NCBI GenBank assembly: GCA_903875425.1
Contig: CAIQWC010000037.1
Location: forward strand, 1-64,000
Length of the DNA stretch: 64,000 bases
Origin: an uncultured Actinomycetes bacterium
GTDB lineage: Bacteria; Actinomycetota; Acidimicrobiia; Acidimicrobiales; RAAP-2
Reading direction: 5' to 3'
The position numbers and the translations under genes are program-made. The stretch's first letter is position 1. Every line of letters starts with the position of its first letter. Positions 1-9,336 of this stretch are shown here, in pieces. The notes under the pieces were generated by a model. The model saw only the letters and a list, made by a program, of their open reading frames with translations, searched no databases and was not told where the DNA came from.

Positions 1-16
1 AGGCAGGACATCGCTG

Positions 17-1498
17 ATGGTCGTTCTCGCTACGTCGCTGTCTTTGGGGGCGGCGGTCAACGTCGTGGCCAGTGGCGTCGCAGAGGCCAAAGGAGTACCG
101 ACTGCGCTGTATGGGGTGTCATGTCCCACTACATCTCGGTGCATCGCAGTTGGTACGACTGTGACCGCTAATTACTATCGTAAAACGCTCGTACGATCTT
201 GGAACGGTACTTCGTGGTCGACGATTGCGAGTCCGAATCCATCAACTGCCGTTGACAGCTCCCTCTCCGGAGTTTCGTGTGTCTCAACAACGTCGTGTGT
301 CGCTGTTGGATCGTTCTATGACAACACCACTAGCAATACCTTGATTGAATCGTGGAACGGCACCAACTGGTCCATCATTACGAGTCCGCCCATCACCAAT
401 AGCACTGACTCGCTTCTTGCTGGAGTTTCCTGTATCTCAACATCTTCCTGCACCGCTGTTGGACAGTATTGGGACGGCTCGATGTATCGGGCCTTAATCG
501 AATCGTGGAACGGCACAACGTGGTCTACCGTTGCGAGCCCGACTGGTACTGGCATCGGATCTACCTATCTGTCAGGAGTTTCCTGTATCTCGACCACCTT
601 CTGTACCGCAGTGGGAACGTATTTCGACGGGAACAACTATCCGGCCTTAATTGAGTCGTGGAACGGCACCAACTGGTCCATCGCTACGAGTCCACCCGCT
701 AGCACCAGTATCGACTCGGGTCTTTTTGGAGTTTCTTGTATCTCAATATCTTCCTGCACTGCAGTGGGGTGGTATTACGACGGCACCACCCAGAAAGCGT
801 TGATTGAATCGTGGAACGGCACAACGTGGTCCACCGTTACCAGCTTAAACAATGCAAATAGCACTTCTAACATATTGACGGCGGTCTCGTGCGTCGCAGC
901 CACCTGGTGCACAGCAACCGGATTTGTATACCCCAATGGCGCCGACCAGAGCTTGATTGAATCGTGGGACGGCACAACATGGTCGGTCCTCGGCAGCCCG
1001 AATTTTCAGACAGCCTTCGAAGGCGACCTTTTGGGAATTGCTTGTAATTCACCCACGACCTGTGTGGTTACCGGATATACGATTCAACCGCAGAACTATT
1101 TTGCCTCGATAGCTTATTTCGCCCCCCTTGCTCCGAGCACATTAAAGGTTGTTGGGGGAACGGGCAAAGCAACCATTTCATGGTCGAGTCCCGACGGCGT
1201 AGACACGCGGTACACCGCCACCGCCTCACCGGGTGGTGCTCACTGCTCTAGTACCTCGACGTCGTGTGTGTTGACCGGCTTAGCGGCCGGCAAGACGTAC
1301 TCGATCTCAGTAACCGCGACCAACGCAGTGGGCAGCGCAACATCAGCGACGCCTGTTTCGGTAACCCTCAGTGTGCCACTCGCTAGGGCCGAATTAGCAG
1401 CTACCGGATCCAACGTTTGGGTCCTCATCGAAGGAGCCCTATTGCTTCTCGGACTAGGACTGATCACGGTGTGGAAACGGCGTAACGTCAGTATTTGA
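17..1498 (+). CDS. Secreted seven-repeat (beta-propeller-like) surface protein with LAxTG-type sorting signal
   Basis: The protein carries seven repeats of about 51 residues with the pattern LxGVSCxSxxxCxAVG ... LIESWNGTxWS. Each of the first seven units has a C-x5-C pair, which suggests one disulfide per blade of a seven-bladed propeller. A fibronectin type III-like segment follows (about residues 380-455). The C terminus has LAATG, a hydrophobic helix and a KRR tail, which is an LAxTG-like sortase signal, so the protein is probably anchored to the cell wall. The N terminus is a hydrophobic, signal-peptide-like stretch with no basic n-region. The frame stays open to base 2, so the true start probably lies upstream of the window. 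Function unknown; a binding or adhesion role is inference. Confidence 0.75.
   Translation: MVVLATSLSLGAAVNVVASGVAEAKGVPTALYGVSCPTTSRCIAVGTTVTANYYRKTLVRSWNGTSWSTIASPNPSTAVDSSLSGVSCVSTTSCVAVGSFYDNTTSNTLIESWNGTNWSIITSPPITNSTDSLLAGVSCISTSSCTAVGQYWDGSMYRALIESWNGTTWSTVASPTGTGIGSTYLSGVSCISTTFCTAVGTYFDGNNYPALIESWNGTNWSIATSPPASTSIDSGLFGVSCISISSCTAVGWYYDGTTQKALIESWNGTTWSTVTSLNNANSTSNILTAVSCVAATWCTATGFVYPNGADQSLIESWDGTTWSVLGSPNFQTAFEGDLLGIACNSPTTCVVTGYTIQPQNYFASIAYFAPLAPSTLKVVGGTGKATISWSSPDGVDTRYTATASPGGAHCSSTSTSCVLTGLAAGKTYSISVTATNAVGSATSATPVSVTLSVPLARAELAATGSNVWVLIEGALLLLGLGLITVWKRRNVSI
107..1120 (+). repeat. Coding tandem repeat, 153-bp period
   Basis: The core motif encoding L-(I/V)-(E/R)-S-W-(N/D)-G-T recurs at 188, 341, 494, 647, 800 and 953, an exact 153-base spacing (51 codons). 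Nucleotide identity between the middle units is high even at third codon positions, which suggests recent duplication or gene conversion. A seventh, diverged unit follows. Confidence 0.85.
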
Positions 1499-1514
1499 GA
1501 CTCGATACCAGACT

Positions 1515-1629
1515 GCCAGGGGGTTCCGGAACGGAGCGCTGGGGTAAGAAATCGCTGCGCTGGAGCAGTCAATAGCGACCGGTGAGCGCAGCTCGGTGGG
1601 AGGCTCCCCACACCCCGTCAAGAAGGGGT
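1515..1629 (+). other. Structured non-coding interval, possible RNA element upstream of dnaE
   Basis: This interval lies between the surface-protein gene and dnaE. An 8-bp perfect stem pairs 1554-1561 with 1585-1592 (GCTGCGCT/AGCGCAGC). It is followed by a 5-bp hairpin 1596-1600/1607-1611 and another 1612-1616/1625-1629 (ACCCC/GGGGT). There is no run of T after them, so they are not a classical terminator. I could not match the sequence to a known riboswitch, 4.5S, 6S or RNase P RNA. Strand is assumed to be that of dnaE. Confidence 0.4.
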
Positions 1630-1697
1630 ATGGTTCACAGATCACACCGATGTAGTTTGCTAACCCAACCGGGTGGTCTCTTGGAGGAAGACACGTA

Positions 1698-4600
1698 GTG
1701 AGTTCGAAGTCTTTTGTGCACCTTCATACCCATACTGAGTACTCGATGCTCGATGGCGCTGCCCGTATCGGCGACCTCGTCGATGCGGCCGTTACCGATG
1801 GCATGCCAGCCTTAGGAATTACTGATCATGGCAATATGTACGGCGTCTTGGACTTTTATAAAGCCTGTCAAGACGCTGGCATTAATCCCATCATCGGCAC
1901 TGAGGCCTACATGGCCGCAAACTCTCGCTTTGAGCGGCCTGTGCGTCGAGGAAAAATCGACGATGGTGGTGGTGACACCGACGGTGGTAACAAGCTCTAC
2001 TACCACTTAACCTTGCTGGCCGAGTCAACGCGGGGTTACCGGAACTTGATGAAGTTGTCCTCGGCGGCCTACCTCGAGGGCTACTACTACAAGCCCCGTT
2101 TGGACTGGGAGCTCCTTGAGCAATACCACGAGGGCATCATTGCCACGACGGGTTGTTTGGGAGGTGTTGTCTTGCAAGCCCTGCTCGCAGGCAAACCCGA
2201 TGAAGCCACGCGGCTCGCGGCACGACTGCAAGATATTTTCGGGAAGGAGAGCCTTTTCGTCGAGATTCAAGACCACGGTCTCGCTGAACAAAAGTCGACC
2301 AATCCTCAGCTCATCGAGATCGCAAAAAAAATTGGCGCCCCCCTGATCGCGACTAATGACAGTCACTACACGCATCGCGAAGACCACGAAGCTCACGATG
2401 CCTTACTCTGCGTCCAGACAGGATCCTTACTCTCGGATGCGAATCGCTTCAAATTCGAAGGTAATGAGCATTACTTAAAGTCGGCGGAAGAAATGCGCTA
2501 CCTCTTCCGCGAAGTGGAGACGGCATGTGACTCGACACTCATCATCGCCGAGCGAGCCAAGGTCGAGATCGAACTAGGTAAGCCTTCCCTACCTGAGTTT
2601 CCGGTTCCCGATGAGTTCAGGGGCAAGGACTACCAGGAGCGCTCCGCGCAGTACCTTCGCTCCTTGACCATGGAAGGTGCTCGGCGCCGCTATGGCGATG
2701 CGCTCGGGAGAGACGTGCAAGAGCGTATTGACTATGAGCTCTCCGTCATCGCCGACATGGGATTCAGTGCGTACTTCCTTGTGGTGTGGGACCTCATCGC
2801 CTATGCGAGGCGAAACCATATTCGTGTTGGCCCAGGACGTGGATCGGCCGCTGGTTGCTGCGTCGCCTACTGCCTTGAAATTGTGGACCTCGATCCAATC
2901 CGTTATGACTTGCTCTTTGAGCGATTCTTAAATCCTGGTCGGAAACAGATGCCCGACATTGACATGGACTTTGACGACCGCTATCGAGGCGAGATGATCA
3001 AGTATGCGGCAGAGCGATACGGCTCAGACCATGTCGCGCAAATCATTACCTTCTCAACGATTAAGGCCCGGGCGGCAGTGCGAGATGCGGCGAGGGTACT
3101 GGACTTTGCCTATGCCGACGGCGATCGGGTGGCAAAAGCTATGCCCCCGGTAGTCATGGGCCGCGATGTCTCTCTTAGTGCGTGCTTTGAAAAACTGCCG
3201 GGACAAGAAGACGGCTATATGGCTGCAGCTGAAATTCGCCAGATGTATGCATCGGATGAAGTCGCAAAACGCATCCTTGATGTGGCTCGCGGTCTTGAGG
3301 GTCTGCGTCGCGGCGACGGAATTCATGCGGCGGCCGTAGTGATTACCCGAGATCCCTTGATCGAGCACCTTCCCATTCAGCGGAAGCCTGACGCGTCAGG
3401 CAACATCGAAAACGCTCCCATCGTGACTCAGTTTGAAATGCACGGCGTCGAAGAACTAGGTCTTCTCAAGATGGACTTCCTTGGTCTTCGAAACCTATCG
3501 GTCATCGAGCAGTGTTTGGACCTCGTTAAGCGAAGCGGAGAACCACGACCCGATATTGACAAGGTAGATCTCGATGACGACATGGTCTTTTCCATGCTGC
3601 GTCGCGGGGAATCCGTTGGCGTGTTCCAGCTAGAAGGCCGACCCATGCGGGCGTTGATGCGTTCGCTCGCACCAACGAGTTTCGACGACGTTGCAGCCTT
3701 GGTGGCGCTCTATCGGCCTGGACCGATGAAGGCCAACATGCACAATGACTATGCCGATAGAAAAAATGGTCGCCAAGCCATTACCTATCAACATGATGAT
3801 CTTGCGCCCTTGCTCGGAGATACTCAAGGCTTGATGATCTACCAAGAGTCAGTCATGCGTGTGGCGCAGAAGTTTGCCGGATATTCCCTCGAAGAAGCGG
3901 ACAACCTCCGAAAGGCCTGCGGTAAAAAGATTCGAGAACTCATTGCCGCCGAGCGTGAGAAATTCGTGTCGGGTTGCGTGACCCAGGGCTACGGCGAGGA
4001 GCTAGGGACCGAATTATTCGACATCATTGAACCCTTCGCTGACTATGCCTTCAACAAGAGCCATTCCTATGGCTATGGCTTGGTGGCCTACCAAACTGCT
4101 TGGCTCAAAGCTCACTACCCCGTTGAGTACATGGCCGCCCTCTTGACGACGGTAAGCGACGATAAGGACAAGACAGCGGTCTACCTTTCGGAGTGTCGTT
4201 CCATGGGCATCGAAGTCGTGGTGCCTGATGTGAACCGGTCGCTCGGTGACTTTGCTCCTCGGGTGGAGGAAACCACTTCAACGAAGGGGATTAGTTTCGG
4301 TTTGGCCTCGGTCCGTAATGTTGGTGAATCCCTCGTTGAACGTATCGTGGTCGAGCGTGAAGCCAATGGTGCCTTCAGCGACTTTTACGATTTCTGCCGC
4401 AGGGTTGACACCATGGTATTGAATCGCCGGACCATTGAATCCCTGATCAAAGCTGGCGCCTTTGACGCGATGGGCCATCCACGGCAAGGGCTTGCACTCG
4501 TGGCCGACGAGATCATTGAGCGCACGGTGGAGCGCCGTAAGGAGCGGGATCTGGGAATTTCTACCCTCTTCGCTTCAGCGGCCCAGGATGCAGGAGACGA

Positions 4601-5291
4601 CGATGCGGACTGGGAAGGGACGAATATTGCCATTCCTGATCGTGAATTCGATAAGGCAACCAAATTGGCCTTTGAAAAAGAAATGTTGGGTCTCTACATC
4701 TCCGATCATCCCCTCATGGGTCTCGAGCGAGCGCTGGCTCGCCACACCGATGCCACGATCGCTGACCTAAAGGAAATTGCTGAAGGCTCGAGTAACGGCG
4801 CGAGCGCCGAAGCGGTAGTGCGCCAAGTCGGGGGAGTCGTCACTGAGATGAAGACTAACTACACCAAGAAGGGCGAGCTCATGGCTCGTTTCATGCTCGA
4901 AGACTTGCAGGGTTCCATGGAGGTCTTTGTCTTTCCGAAGGCCATGGCCGATTACGGGAGTTTGCTAGATAATGACGCCATCGTGGTGATTCGCGGACGG
5001 GTGGACACCCGAGACGAAGTACCCAAGATCACCGCGATGCAGATTTCACGACCCGCTATTGATCCCAACGCATCGAGTGAACTGCGGCTCAATTTGCCCC
5101 TTGAAGCCCTCTCCGACTCGACGGTCAATGAGTTGAAGGGCATCTTGCAAGAGCACCCAGGAGAGTCGCCAGTATTTATCCATATGGGGGAAAAGGTGCT
5201 GCGCCTACCCCCAGAGTTCAACGTAAATCCTCAAAACGTCGTGGGTGAAATCCGGAGATTATTGGGCGCCAACGCCATCTTGGCCGCCTAA
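1698..5291 (+). CDS. dnaE: DNA polymerase III alpha subunit (DnaE1 type)
   Basis: This is the catalytic subunit of the replicative polymerase. At 1197 residues it has the usual length. The N-terminal PHP domain starts with HLHTHTEYSMLDG and includes GITDHGNMYG. The polymerase core has GPGRGSAAG and the catalytic PDIDMDFDD at about residues 419-427 (Asp420, Asp422). A helix-hairpin-helix segment lies near residue 910 and an OB-fold near residues 1044-1085. The start is GTG with a GGAGG Shine-Dalgarno sequence at 1683-1687. A TAGTTT box at 1653-1658 could be the -10 of its promoter, but I see no good -35. Confidence 0.97.
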   Translation: MSSKSFVHLHTHTEYSMLDGAARIGDLVDAAVTDGMPALGITDHGNMYGVLDFYKACQDAGINPIIGTEAYMAANSRFERPVRRGKIDDGGGDTDGGNKLYYHLTLLAESTRGYRNLMKLSSAAYLEGYYYKPRLDWELLEQYHEGIIATTGCLGGVVLQALLAGKPDEATRLAARLQDIFGKESLFVEIQDHGLAEQKSTNPQLIEIAKKIGAPLIATNDSHYTHREDHEAHDALLCVQTGSLLSDANRFKFEGNEHYLKSAEEMRYLFREVETACDSTLIIAERAKVEIELGKPSLPEFPVPDEFRGKDYQERSAQYLRSLTMEGARRRYGDALGRDVQERIDYELSVIADMGFSAYFLVVWDLIAYARRNHIRVGPGRGSAAGCCVAYCLEIVDLDPIRYDLLFERFLNPGRKQMPDIDMDFDDRYRGEMIKYAAERYGSDHVAQIITFSTIKARAAVRDAARVLDFAYADGDRVAKAMPPVVMGRDVSLSACFEKLPGQEDGYMAAAEIRQMYASDEVAKRILDVARGLEGLRRGDGIHAAAVVITRDPLIEHLPIQRKPDASGNIENAPIVTQFEMHGVEELGLLKMDFLGLRNLSVIEQCLDLVKRSGEPRPDIDKVDLDDDMVFSMLRRGESVGVFQLEGRPMRALMRSLAPTSFDDVAALVALYRPGPMKANMHNDYADRKNGRQAITYQHDDLAPLLGDTQGLMIYQESVMRVAQKFAGYSLEEADNLRKACGKKIRELIAAEREKFVSGCVTQGYGEELGTELFDIIEPFADYAFNKSHSYGYGLVAYQTAWLKAHYPVEYMAALLTTVSDDKDKTAVYLSECRSMGIEVVVPDVNRSLGDFAPRVEETTSTKGISFGLASVRNVGESLVERIVVEREANGAFSDFYDFCRRVDTMVLNRRTIESLIKAGAFDAMGHPRQGLALVADEIIERTVERRKERDLGISTLFASAAQDAGDDDADWEGTNIAIPDREFDKATKLAFEKEMLGLYISDHPLMGLERALARHTDATIADLKEIAEGSSNGASAEAVVRQVGGVVTEMKTNYTKKGELMARFMLEDLQGSMEVFVFPKAMADYGSLLDNDAIVVIRGRVDTRDEVPKITAMQISRPAIDPNASSELRLNLPLEALSDSTVNELKGILQEHPGESPVFIHMGEKVLRLPPEFNVNPQNVVGEIRRLLGANAILAA

Positions 5292-5339
5292 GGCGCTGCT
5301 TGTGATCCGCCCCCTTTTTGGGAGGGTCGTTTGTGGTCG

Positions 5340-5351
5340 TAGAATGCACAG
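5340..5351 (+). promoter_or_regulatory. Leaderless-type promoter of the 5352 gene
   Basis: TAGAAT (5340-5345) ends six bases before ATG 5352. A possible -35, TTGGGA, lies at 5318-5323 with 16-base spacing. There is no Shine-Dalgarno sequence, so transcription probably starts at or next to the ATG. Confidence 0.5.
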
Positions 5352-6026
5352 ATGGCAATGCAGGTAATGACCAAGGACACCACCGCTCTCTCTGACTCAG
5401 AAATCGAGGAGATGGCGAATCTCTGTGTGGATCGCGAACCGCGATTCGATATCGGGTTCATCTCAAAGGTGAAGGAAGAGTGGGTACTCGTCTCGCTCGT
5501 TCGCGAAGGGAATAAGTTACGCGGATACGCATTCGCAACCCTCGAACGCATCGGGGGAACGCCCGCTCTCTTGATCGGCGTGGGCCTCATTGACCGCAAT
5601 GCGAAGTCCGAGCAAACCCTTAAAGCGCTACTGATCGATCAGCTCCGACGCGCCCTCTTGGCCTTTCCCGACGAAGATGTGCTAATCGGAAGTCGACTCA
5701 TGATTATCGACGGCTATCGCTTGTTCCAAGGTTTAGAAGACGTGGTTCCACGTGTTGATCACAAGCCTTCCGGAGAAGAGCGCGCATGGGCTCGCCGTTT
5801 GGCTAAGCGCTTTGGTGACGAGAAGGGTCTCGATGATCGAAGCTTTATCGTGACACCATCGGGTTCAGGGCCCGTCGGCGGCCTCGACATCGTCGCTCCG
5901 AAAGCCAAGATTCCTGAGGGTACGGAAATCTTCTTCAAAACGGTCAAGCACGAGAAGGGTCATCGCCTCGTTGCCTTTGGCTGGGCCATGGCTGAAGACT
6001 TGGCTAGTGGCAAATTGATGCGCTAG
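5352..6026 (+). CDS. Conserved hypothetical protein, 224 aa
   Basis: I do not recognise this protein. It is a soluble alpha/beta sequence with no signal peptide or membrane segment. The first half (about residues 25-105) alternates strands and helices in a way that loosely recalls an acetyltransferase-like fold (EWVLVSLVREGNKLRGYAF, then PALLIGVGLIDRN), but no acetyl-CoA loop is evident. The start ATG 5352 is chosen because of the TAGAAT box six bases before it; ATGs at 5358 and 5367 are alternatives. The gene ends in a 4-base convergent overlap (CTAG) with the minus-strand gene. It stands alone after dnaE. Confidence 0.7.
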   Translation: MAMQVMTKDTTALSDSEIEEMANLCVDREPRFDIGFISKVKEEWVLVSLVREGNKLRGYAFATLERIGGTPALLIGVGLIDRNAKSEQTLKALLIDQLRRALLAFPDEDVLIGSRLMIIDGYRLFQGLEDVVPRVDHKPSGEERAWARRLAKRFGDEKGLDDRSFIVTPSGSGPVGGLDIVAPKAKIPEGTEIFFKTVKHEKGHRLVAFGWAMAEDLASGKLMR

Positions 6027-6754
6027 GAGCGCGGCAATAATCCCACGCAGATTTTGTAGCAGTGCCCGTCGTAGGGCCTACTGAGAGAAGCCAACAGGTA
6101 CGAAGGCTTAAAGCCGAGGGCAGTGGCTAGTTCTTTCCCCGACAACATCTCCCGGCGAGCAGCGTCGAGAGCTCTCGAAGCAGCACTGTCTTCACAGCGA
6201 AGCCAGACGTCATCGCGCTCCCAGCCAAAGCGCACCCAGGTCGAGAGATCCTCATGGCGGCGTAACAGTTGGGGCCCACGGGTTGGTACGACGAGCGCGG
6301 TTGAGGGCCGTGTGCCATCGAACTCCCAGAACGGTGCCGAGGGCCCGCGGAATCCAAGCAGCGGACCATCGAGGGGTGCTTGAACGCGACTGAGGATTTG
6401 CTTGATGGCGCGACCGCGCAACGAACCGATCAGGCGCGGTAAACGGCTGACCGTGGCGGCTTCGGGGTGCGCAAGGTCGTCGGTCTCGGGATCAGCGGCC
6501 AAGCTTGCTTCAACGACATCAAAAGCAGAGAGGTCGGGCGGGTTGGCTTGGCTCCAAGGGACTCGAAGGCGGATCAGCGATCCTGAGGCAAGGTCAATAC
6601 CTACCAGATCGTCCCAAGGAGAGCCCAGGACTAAGACGTAGTGTACGGAGCCACCACGCATGTCTAGGCGATCGGTTCTCGGTAAGTTTTTTAAAACGTC
6701 ACGAACTGCCTCTGCGGGCGGATCAGATCGTCTCATAGTTCGCGTGGGGCTCAT
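6023..6754 (-). CDS. Hypothetical protein, 243 aa, last gene of a minus-strand operon
   Basis: No family recognised. The start ATG at 6754 overlaps the TGA of the upstream thioredoxin-domain gene (ATGA), so translational coupling is likely; a longer reading frame to 6829 would run deep into that gene and is unlikely. The protein is soluble with no signal peptide. It has a small beta-rich part with HYVLVLGSPWDDLVGIDL (about residues 38-55) and a Trp/Arg-rich part in the second half (WVRFGWERDDVWLRCED). Coupling suggests a shared role with YyaL-type or GNAT neighbours, but none can be named. Confidence 0.65.
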   Translation of the reverse strand: MSPTRTMRRSDPPAEAVRDVLKNLPRTDRLDMRGGSVHYVLVLGSPWDDLVGIDLASGSLIRLRVPWSQANPPDLSAFDVVEASLAADPETDDLAHPEAATVSRLPRLIGSLRGRAIKQILSRVQAPLDGPLLGFRGPSAPFWEFDGTRPSTALVVPTRGPQLLRRHEDLSTWVRFGWERDDVWLRCEDSAASRALDAARREMLSGKELATALGFKPSYLLASLSRPYDGHCYKICVGLLPRS

Positions 6755-8781
6755 GGGCGTGTGGAGGATCCTCGGATTTCGAATAGCTGCGTCTCCAACG
6801 TAGTGGCATCGCTCGCCGGCATACGGCACGCTCGCTGCTGACAGACATAGGCGAAGCCCGGAGCGCGATCGCGGCAGAGTGCGAGGTCGTGGTGACCCAC
6901 CACGCTGAGGCGATAGGGCACAAAGGTTGCGGCATTGGTTGCCACAAGCTCAGGTTCAGATCCTGGAATTACCACTTCAACGCCAGCTTCGAGATACCCA
7001 AGGGCTTCGATCAAATCAGGCACGGAACTAGCTTGGCGCTCGAAGAGGGGATCGGCGCGATGGATGGTATCGCCCACAAAGGTCAAGAGATCGCCGTCAT
7101 CAGTGATAGCGCCAAGGCGAGCCAAAGCTCGAGACGTTACCGCGGTGGCTGAAGGTAGGGCACCATCAAGGATGTCTTTGGCTCGCATCAAGATGCCTTG
7201 GGTTTGTACCGAGGTGGTGAAGAGACCACCCTCTGGGTCTGAGAATGATTCAAGAATTTCTCGTTGCAGTGATCGCGCAGCATCCAAGAAGCGATCTTCG
7301 CCGGTGAGTTCAAAGAGTTGCAGTTTGGCTTCGAGGAGCCAGCCAAGGTCGCCGAGCATAGCCATGGGGCCAGGAGCGGATCCGAGTCGTGACCGCAACC
7401 ACTGACCATGTGGAGCCATGCTCGCGTCCAAGATGGCATCGAGCGAAACCGCTTGGCGGACGAGTTCATCGTTGCCTAGGATGCCCGCGGTTTCGGCGAG
7501 CGCGGCCAAGAACATGGCGTTCCACTCCAAGATCACCTTGTCATCTCGACCCGGTTGTACCCGTTCGAGTCGCTGCGCCAAGAGAGCCTTTCGGGTGGCT
7601 TCTTCTTCGTTGCTGCGGAGCAGCGATTCACCGAGTGGCCGGCGTAACACACTGGTGCCGTGTTCGAAATTCCCCGATGCGCTGACGCCGTAGTACGAAC
7701 ACGCTTGATCGCGGTCTAAGACACCATCTCGGCCCGCGAGCGCCGTAGCAATGGTTGCGGGCGTGAAGGTTGCGTGCGAACCTTCGACCCCGTCGGCATC
7801 GGCGTCAAGAGATGCGCCTAGTGCTCCGTCATCGAGGCGGAGATCGCGCAACACCCAGGCAATGGTCTCTGTCGCCACCTGGGCGTAGGTCTCGTTCTTG
7901 GTTACGGCATACGCACGGGCAAAACTACGAACCAGCAAGGCTTGATCACTCAGCATCTTCTCGAAGTGGGGAACGGTCCATGACGCGTCAACGCTGTAGC
8001 GGGCAAAACCTCCGGCGAGGTGGTCATAGATACCGCCCGCGGCCATGGCCTCAAGGGTGGTCGTTGCCATGGTCAAGCTTCGTTCATCGCCGACTCGTAC
8101 GTGGTGCGCCAAACAGGCATCGATGAAACTTGGTCTCGGGAATTTAGGTGCACCACCAAAACCACCGTGAACTGCGTCGAAGCGTTCACCAAGTTCGTGA
8201 ATCAAGGTGTCGAGGGCCTGGTCCAGGGTGACGGCTGACGCTCCCGGTTCCCGGGCAAGTAGGTCGACAAAGCGCGCTTCGCGACCAACGGCGTGGGCCA
8301 GTTCGTCTGCCTGTGCCTCCACCTCAGCGTGGCGGTTGCTATAGGCCTCGGCCAAGGTCACCACGACGCGGCTAAAACTTGGCTGGCCGCCCCGATCGAT
8401 GGGGGGGAAGTACGTCGCGGCGTAGAAGGGCCGTCCGTCCGGCGCGGCAAAGACGGTGAGGGGCCAACCGCCGTGGCCGTTCATCGTCTGACAGGCTGCC
8501 ATGTAGATCGCGTCGAGATCAGGCCGCTCTTCTCTGTCGATCTTGATGGGAATGAAGGAGCGGTTGACGAGGTCGGCGGCAGCCTCGTCTTCAAAGGACT
8601 CGTGCGCCATGACGTGGCACCAGTGACAGGCCGCATAGCCGATTGAGATTAAGAGAGGTCGCTTCAGTGCTTCGGCTTTGGCCAAGGTCTCAGGTGACCA
8701 GTCGTGCCAATCAACGGGATTGTCGATATGTTGCAAGAGATACGGCGAGGTAATGGCTTCGGGGTGGTCACGCAACATCAT
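6751..8781 (-). CDS. Thioredoxin-domain protein of the YyaL/SPATA20 (DUF255) family
   Basis: At 676 residues this has the full length of the YyaL family. The N-terminal thioredoxin-like domain begins with the family signature (SPYLLQHIDNPVDW), carries the CHWC motif at Cys52/Cys55 and the conserved ERPDLDAIYM and GGWPLTVF segments. The remainder is an (alpha/alpha)6-barrel-like region resembling N-acylglucosamine epimerase/glycosidase folds (for example HFEKMLSDQALL, EWNAMFLAALAE). The biochemical role of the family is unclear; a redox or disulfide function is inference. The start overlaps the end of the GNAT gene (ATGATGA), so the genes form one operon with the two below. Confidence 0.92.
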   Translation of the reverse strand: MMLRDHPEAITSPYLLQHIDNPVDWHDWSPETLAKAEALKRPLLISIGYAACHWCHVMAHESFEDEAAADLVNRSFIPIKIDREERPDLDAIYMAACQTMNGHGGWPLTVFAAPDGRPFYAATYFPPIDRGGQPSFSRVVVTLAEAYSNRHAEVEAQADELAHAVGREARFVDLLAREPGASAVTLDQALDTLIHELGERFDAVHGGFGGAPKFPRPSFIDACLAHHVRVGDERSLTMATTTLEAMAAGGIYDHLAGGFARYSVDASWTVPHFEKMLSDQALLVRSFARAYAVTKNETYAQVATETIAWVLRDLRLDDGALGASLDADADGVEGSHATFTPATIATALAGRDGVLDRDQACSYYGVSASGNFEHGTSVLRRPLGESLLRSNEEEATRKALLAQRLERVQPGRDDKVILEWNAMFLAALAETAGILGNDELVRQAVSLDAILDASMAPHGQWLRSRLGSAPGPMAMLGDLGWLLEAKLQLFELTGEDRFLDAARSLQREILESFSDPEGGLFTTSVQTQGILMRAKDILDGALPSATAVTSRALARLGAITDDGDLLTFVGDTIHRADPLFERQASSVPDLIEALGYLEAGVEVVIPGSEPELVATNAATFVPYRLSVVGHHDLALCRDRAPGFAYVCQQRACRMPASDATTLETQLFEIRGSSTRP

Positions 8782-9335
8782 GGCGAAAGACTTTCATGGT
8801 TTGGGGTGGTGAGACGAGTTTCAAAAATGAGTTCGAGGCCATCGATATCGTCGATCTGGCTACCAACTTCTATCATGCCGAGTTTCCGCGCAACTGCGAG
8901 GGAGGCAAGGTTCGAGGGACTAATGCTCGCTCGCGCTAACGATACTTCACCGCTGCTGGCCATGGCATCAAGGAAGCCGCGCGCAGCGGCCGTTGCAATG
9001 CCCTGACCGCGCGCGCCTTCGCCCACCGTGTAGCCGATTTCTACACACCGTCGCTCATCAGGGCCTTGGTGGCCGCCAAGGTGCCCAACCAACGTATTGG
9101 TGTCGCGATGCACGATGGCGCGCACTAACCAGGTGTCGTTCCGAGGGTCTTCAATGAGGCGACGGCCAAAGAGCCGGCTCATCCACGCTTCTTCGTCGAT
9201 GAAGAGTCGGTGGGGGTTGTCCCATCCAAGGAGCGTTGCGCCCGTAATGGCGTCGCCCGATTGAATGGCTCTGAGCGCGCCGAGATCAAGCCAGACGAGA
9301 TCAAGGGTTTCCAGCGAGATGGTGGCGGGGAGCAC
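8778..9335 (-). CDS. GNAT-family N-acetyltransferase
   Basis: The product of 185 residues has the GNAT acetyl-CoA loop (VGEGARGQGIATAAARGF, about residues 108-125) followed by NLASLAVARKLGM, the typical alpha4-beta7 segment in which a residue contacts the acetyl donor. It resembles the RimJ/RimL-like group (GNAT type 3), but its substrate cannot be told from sequence. The start chosen is GTG 9335, which follows the TGA of the upstream small gene by one base and has a GGGGGG Shine-Dalgarno-like run. A longer frame to 9482 would overlap that gene and lacks family similarity. Translationally coupled to the YyaL-type gene. Confidence 0.85.
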   Translation of the reverse strand: MLPATISLETLDLVWLDLGALRAIQSGDAITGATLLGWDNPHRLFIDEEAWMSRLFGRRLIEDPRNDTWLVRAIVHRDTNTLVGHLGGHQGPDERRCVEIGYTVGEGARGQGIATAAARGFLDAMASSGEVSLARASISPSNLASLAVARKLGMIEVGSQIDDIDGLELIFETRLTTPNHESLSP

Positions 9336-9336
9336 C

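Noticed and set aside
107-1120. Regularly spaced repeats as a CRISPR array
   Set aside because: The repeats keep one reading frame with an exact 51-codon period and encode a surface protein; there are no short palindromic repeats with unique spacers.
1515-1629. Identification of the structured gap as a cobalamin, T-box, SAM or ZTP riboswitch, or 4.5S RNA
   Set aside because: Short similarities (for example GGTGGGA and CCGGTGAG) exist, but the conserved cores of these RNAs are not present in the right order.
5311-5325. CCC-T5-GGG after dnaE as a terminator
   Set aside because: The possible stem is only three to four bases and the T-run is in the loop, not after the stem. The GGG run is part of the next promoter.
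8020-8646. Plus-strand open frames opposite the YyaL-type gene
   Set aside because: They lie antisense to a well-conserved protein and have no family match.
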